Part shown: one piece after another, positions 57,301-64,000 of the stretch
Numbering within the stretch: position 1 is the stretch's first letter
Layout of the letters: each line of letters starts with the position of its first letter
DNA from: Trichaptum fuscoviolaceum
Taxonomy: Eukaryota; Basidiomycota; Agaricomycetes; Hymenochaetales; Trichaptaceae
NCBI GenBank assembly: GCA_910574455.1
Contig: CAJSYZ010000005.1
Coordinates: forward strand, 2,170,001-2,234,000
Length of the DNA: 64,000 nucleotides
Reading direction: 5' to 3'
Notes under the pieces: model-generated
Database searches by the model: none
Seen by the model: only the letters and a program-made list of their open reading frames with translations
Told to the model about the DNA's origin: nothing
Position numbers and translations under genes: made by a program

Positions 57301-58145
57301 GGTCCCAAGAACAAATGATTTTTCTTGAGTTGTTTAGAATGAATAACACTGAAGTCACGTCGTGTTCCACCATCATTACGAGGTCCAGTCCTTTTCAATT
57401 CTCTGTCCTCCTCCTCAGTTAAGTCCGCCATAGAACCTTTCAGCTCGGCGATAAGGAAGCCCGGCTGCATCGCACGCGTCGCAAGGATACAAAGCTCATT
57501 TTTTCCAGTCCATTTTGAGTACCGCGATGTCTGGGCAATTTCAATAGAGCCATTCGGATTGTACAATTCGAGATAACGCGACGCATGACTATAGTGGTGG
57601 CTCATGAGCTGTGTGAATATATAACAGACGCTGAGAAACGTACGTGGCGAACGCATTGAGCTGCCATTCGCTAAACCACCGCAGGAAATAAAGGACTGCG
57701 GGGATCCTAAGGTGCGTAAAAAGTGGGATTAGAGCCTGCACGTTGAGGTCGACGCGTCATGTCTACTCACTCGAGCAATTCGTTCACCGCTTGCTTAATG
57801 GCTGCTGGTCCGTAAGGCTTCGCAACGATTAGCTACATTACGACGCGTCGAGTTCCGATGAGTAAGAGGAGTTGAAGGAAACATCGGGTGACATACTCTG
57901 TGAATGATAGCAAGAATTGGTTCGGCATCTGTCTTTGGAAGTCTCCGACGCGGGTCCATCCTGTGCACGAGCATCTGGGTTCCGCCCATACTGCCAATTT
58001 TCTCGATGAATAGATGACTTAGGTAGTCATCGTCGCGTGCGAGGTCCTGCATGTTCATGGACTTTGTGTACTTCCACTCTATTGCGGGAAGCGCACTTGT
58101 GGCCGAGTCGCTCGAGGGCGAGGCGGTCTTCGGTTTGCGCGCCAT
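54342..58145 (-). CDS. SET9: SET9/Suv4-20-type histone H4K20 methyltransferase
   Basis: Multi-exon minus-strand gene from MARKPKTASPSSDSA (58145) to FVNAGWESDSSA (stop 54342). After an N-terminal helical part (MNMQDLARDDDYLSHLFIEK, LIVAKPYGPAAIKQAVNELL) comes the SET domain. It has YSKWTGKNELCILATRAM, GPARFVNHDCENNCEL (with an intron before HDC), IAPGQEITAHYGNGYFG and the zinc-binding CLCETCERLG. The rest, about 700 residues, is disordered and Ser/Glu-rich, with an AT-hook-like KRRGRPPKN and a second Cys pair set (CCMTCSNP, CARCKRHF). SET9/Kmt5 enzymes methylate H4 Lys20 and act in DNA-damage signalling. The long tail resembles basidiomycete homologues more than the short fission yeast protein. 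Confidence 0.9.
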
Positions 58146-58946
58146 TGGGTCTGGGAGCGTTGGCGACGCGTGTCGGCGCGACGGACACGTTCGACGAGGA
58201 GGGAGAAAGAGACGGCGTGGCGGGAAACGCGGTATGAGGAGAGATGGTGAGGGAAAGCTACTAGGGGCCAGCTGAAGAAAAGAATCGGGAGCGTGACATA
58301 AGGCACGAGGGAACAGTGCTTCGCCCGTTTGTGGTGGTGGCTCACAACAGGCCCAAACAATGACGCCACACATCACTGGCACTGGCAATTGATTACATAA
58401 CCTCATGTTAGTGATAAAACACGTCTCGACCGTTCTGATGGCATCTTCCAAATCTGCTAAGCGATATGCAGGTCTGAAGACTTGTCCTGAGAGCGCCAGC
58501 ATAGCCAGCAGACCTTAACTCTTGCTCACAAAGGTCATATTGCAGTCGACGATCTGACTAAAAAAACTTCGGCGACTGGCTTCGGTGGAGACCGTTGGCC
58601 TGATCTTGTCAAAGCCACTGGCATCAGCGGACAGTGCCTCGGAGGTACATATGAAGCGAACGGCGGGCCCAGGCACAAAAGCAATAAACTCTAAATTCAA
58701 TCTGTACTCTACGGGGTGCATCATCATCTAATGTCCGACATGCAAGAATTGGATTAGGGTATCCGTGAAGTCCGTAACAACTATACCGTAGGTAGCAGTG
58801 GCTCCCAAAGCGTAAAGCGCGCATCAAGGAAAAGTAAGTGTGTGGTTAGGCGTTGCGCGTGAGCCCGTTTCTAACTGAGAAAGATCATCCGTGGGGTATG
58901 TGGGTCTATGCATTGTCCATGTGGAGAAGGTATCATAACGGTCTGT
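58146..58946. other. Intergenic region between SET9 and UGP1
   Basis: About 800 bp holding the SET9 promoter (left, GC-rich) and the 3' flank of UGP1. Short frames on the minus strand (58515-58827) show no family resemblance. Confidence 0.4.
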
Positions 58947-61330
<2,384 letters not shown>

Positions 61331-62507
61331 TCTAAATCACAAGGGCCAGGCGGAAGATGAGACACGGGTGGACTGAGGTGAGGAAAAGGGTGTTGTTTAA
61401 GAAGTGCATCCTTGCTATTTCGAATATAAAGCAATGGTAAAGACCCGTGTGAAGAACATCCTAAGCGACGACGAAACGTGGACCCATCTGGACCTTGAAA
61501 ATCAGGGACTACATCATCTCAGCGTCTATTCGTGATCAGCATGAAGTTTTCGGGCGCAAAGGAACGTCTTGCAAACGGAGAATTATAGAACTCATCAGCA
61601 ACGCCTATCCCTTTTCTTCTCACAGACTCTCACTGCTTTCCCAGCTCAACGCCCAAGTAGACGCCGCCGAAAGTTAATTCGATTATCCCCTTCATTGGGA
61701 ACCCTTGCGGAAACACACCAGCTGCTGCGTCGCGATCGTGTATGTAGAAACAAGGAGGCTGTGCACAAGCCGGACGGAAGAATTGGGCTACGATAGAGGC
61801 CGGAAGTTAACTGTCGGCATAAGCAACAGAGTTCTTCCCAGCATCAAGAGAATTTCAACTGCTCCCTACAAAGGTTCAAAATAAACGGCGTCCAAAATGC
61901 TCAGTCTGGCAGCTGCTAGCGAAGTTGGCATTGAGATTATGAGCGCATCGCGTCCGATAAATGACAATATGAGCGGCATCAAGACGCCGTGATAACAGGC
62001 ACAAAAACCGAGCGGTGCCTGGATCCCGACAATCTGAACCATATGAGGAGCCTCTTATATTAGTATTGCAAAAGGCGCTCGCAAAAATATGTCTTCAAAT
62101 GATACAAAACCTATCACTGGCAAAGAGTGAGTATATGCTACTATTAGTATTATGTAGCTGAATATCCTGTCATAATACTGACCATCGTGAACGCTTCATG
62201 CGCTCCTTTAGAGACGCTTCAAATATTAGTGCATAGTTGCAAAAAAAAGCTTCAGCACCAGAATTAGAGGCGACCGCGAAGTAAGAATGCAACGGGGAAG
62301 GTGAGCGAATGAATATACTATTACTGTACTTCAGACACGGGGGGGCCAATGCCGAGCTGCGTCGGAGCTTCAAACGTGGGCTGGTACTGTACAGTTCTAG
62401 GAAGGATTGCTCAGCCACGAGCGTGAGTAATGATTATCTCAGCGACAGTGAGCTGCCTAACGATACACAAACTCTAATTTCCACCGTATCCTCAAGACAC
62501 CGCCGAC
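61331..62507. other. Divergent intergenic region between UGP1 and eS8
   Basis: About 1.18 kb with no supported gene. It carries both promoters. The left 350 bases are C/T-rich on the minus strand (UGP1 leader). No ribosomal-protein-type motif could be identified with confidence. Confidence 0.4.
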
Positions 62508-63476
62508 ATGGGTGAGTGCTCGCCGTCACCGATTATGCTGCAAAACAGATATGCTGACCTTGCTTCGTTGCTACTGTGCTTCGTATACCCTACATGATCA
62601 GGTCAGTACCCAAACTCCTTGTTGAAAATGTCATAATCGATGCTAAAACACACAATATTCAGGTATTTCGCGTACGTCAAGGCATAAGCGTTCCGCTACC
62701 GGTGCCCAGCGCGCCCACTACCGCAAGAAGCGCAAGTTCGAACTCGGCCGTCAGCCCGCCAACACCAAGCTAGGCGTGAAGCGCGTCCACTCCGTGCGCA
62801 CTCGCGGTGGTAACACCAAATTCCGTGCCCTTCGTCTGGACACGGGCAACTTTGCATGGGGTTCTGAGAGCATCACCCGGAAGACGAGGATTATCGGAGT
62901 GGTGAGCCTGAGCGAGTTTGGAAGGAGAAGGCATTTGTTTTGCTAAGAGAAGCTTGTTCGTTTTGAAAGGTCTACAACGCTTCAAACAACGAACTTGTCC
63001 GAACCAACACTCTTGTGAAGGGTGCCATCATCCAGATCGATGCCACTCCTTTCAGGCAGTGGTACGAATCTCACGTACGTAGCATGCTTGATTTTGCTTC
63101 AACGTGTGGTCGATATTCATACGAAAATTAGTATGCACTACCTGTGACTACCAAAGGCTCGAAGGCTGCTCAACCCACCGAAGCTACGGAGGAGGTGAAG
63201 AAGTCGTATCACGTACAAAACACCCTTAAGCACAGGAAAGAGGGTGAGCTATTCTGTCGAATCAATGATTTTGAGGACTGCTAACGAGCAATGACAGACG
63301 CCAAGATTGAGCCGGCGCTTGCCGCTCAGTTCGGTGCTGGTCGCATATACGCTGCCATTTCCAGCCGGCCTGGTCAGTCTGGCCGCGCTGATGGGTACAT
63401 TCTCGAGGGCAAGGAGCTTGAGTTCTACATCCGTAAGCTCAGGACAGGAAAGCAAAAGCACGCACACGCTGCATAA
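62508..63476 (+). CDS. RPS8: Small ribosomal subunit protein eS8 (RPS8)
   Basis: Five exons (62508-62511, 62663-62901, 62970-63074, 63132-63243, 63298-63476) give 212 residues, close to the family length. The protein starts [20 protein letters not shown] and continues [70 protein letters not shown], and ends [18 protein letters not shown]. It is a structural component of the 40S subunit. The first coding exon has only four bases (ATGG) before a 151-nt intron, a layout common in fungal ribosomal protein genes, where first introns often carry regulatory signals. Confidence 0.97.
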
Positions 63477-64000
63477 TGCATTTACGATCGATTTCTCTCA
63501 TTTTCTTTCACATCGGCTTCGACTTCGCTACGCATGGAGAGACGATGTCTTGCTGGACCTGGAACGTGTTAGGCAGTCCAAGTATGCTTCTTATACTGTC
63601 GCGATATATTTGCGTTATGTAGTCCAAACATGCCTTTCGATGCCATTTTCTGTCTGCAATGCATTCCCCTTTGTACTGATGACTGGTTCTGGTGTGAGCT
63701 GTAATATGTTAGCGAAATTTGTTTTGAGAGGTAAAATTTGTAACGAAAACTGTCTTGGAGAATATCTGCATAGTCCTGCTCATGCAGATATAGACATGTT
63801 TGTCCATGCCATCGCGCCAAACAGTTGTGTATGGTCCGTGCGCAGCGCCTCGACTATAAAGACGAGATGGCAGCCACTTGAACAACTCATACTTACCTTG
63901 ACGGGGCATTCCCCTTCATGTCTTGGGAGTGTCGGCCGTGGGGATCCTTCATAGCACGGCGACCTTGTCCTCAGAGGATGCCTACGGTTTGTATGGGGTT
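63477..64000. other. 3' flank of eS8 to window end
   Basis: No gene seen. A 215-codon plus frame crossing 63307-63954 is a shadow that starts inside the eS8 coding exon. AT-rich up to about 63830. Confidence 0.4.

Noticed and set aside
62512..62662. Possible C/D snoRNA in the first intron of eS8
   Set aside because: TGATCA and CTGA-like motifs occur, but not in the box C then box D order and spacing with terminal pairing.

Overview
This window comes from a filamentous basidiomycete, most likely an Agaricomycete. The genes are split by many 45-65 nt GT-AG introns, several products belong to families typical of mushroom-forming fungi (a DUF6534 membrane protein, a secreted intradiol dioxygenase, a fungal SAM-methyltransferase of the secondary-metabolism type), and there are no operons. 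All exon models below were joined by hand from reading frame and splice signals. Where exon lengths were summed, the totals are whole numbers of codons.

Layout. Positions 1-12351 are dominated by a near-identical direct duplication with a period of about 6.77 kb. Copy 1 (1-5575, left edge outside the window) and copy 2 (6770-12351) each carry a Ser/Pro-rich disordered-protein gene on the minus strand and a repeat-rich non-coding block with an array of TGACGTGG-containing elements. The 1.2 kb between the copies holds a third, strongly diverged relative of the left part of the unit. Copy 1 of the gene is frameshifted near its 3' end and copy 2 is intact.

From 12.9 to 26.7 kb come a mitochondrial carrier (+), two small unknown proteins (+ and -), a methyltransferase (+), a DUF6534 multi-pass membrane protein (-), a mitochondrial pyruvate carrier subunit (+), an Apq12-like membrane protein (-) and a small Cys-motif protein (+). 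From 28.8 to 34.6 kb come an HMG-box protein (+), a Ctr-type copper transporter (+) and a secreted intradiol ring-cleavage dioxygenase (-). From 35.5 to 47.8 kb lies a dense housekeeping block: a Rad5/HLTF-type helicase-ubiquitin ligase (-), Arp2/3 subunit ARPC4 (-), a nucleolar FKBP (+), CCT6 chaperonin subunit (-) and a short-chain dehydrogenase (+). A gene-poor stretch of about 6.6 kb (47.8-54.3 kb) holds at least one decayed coding relic. From 54.3 kb to the end lie a SET9/Suv4-20 H4K20 methyltransferase (-), UGP1 (-) and ribosomal protein eS8 (+).

The genes do not form one pathway. Neighbours share short intergenic spacers: ARPC4 and the FKBP are divergent about 195 bp apart, CCT6 and the dehydrogenase are divergent about 260 bp apart, the FKBP and CCT6 converge about 300 bp apart, and the copper transporter and dioxygenase converge about 290 bp apart. 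I saw no rRNA, tRNA, CRISPR array or intact transposon. The most unusual structure is the duplicated repeat-rich block at the left end. The most instructive gene-structure points are a 6-nt microexon, an apparent GC-AG intron, and start exons of 3 and 4 nt.
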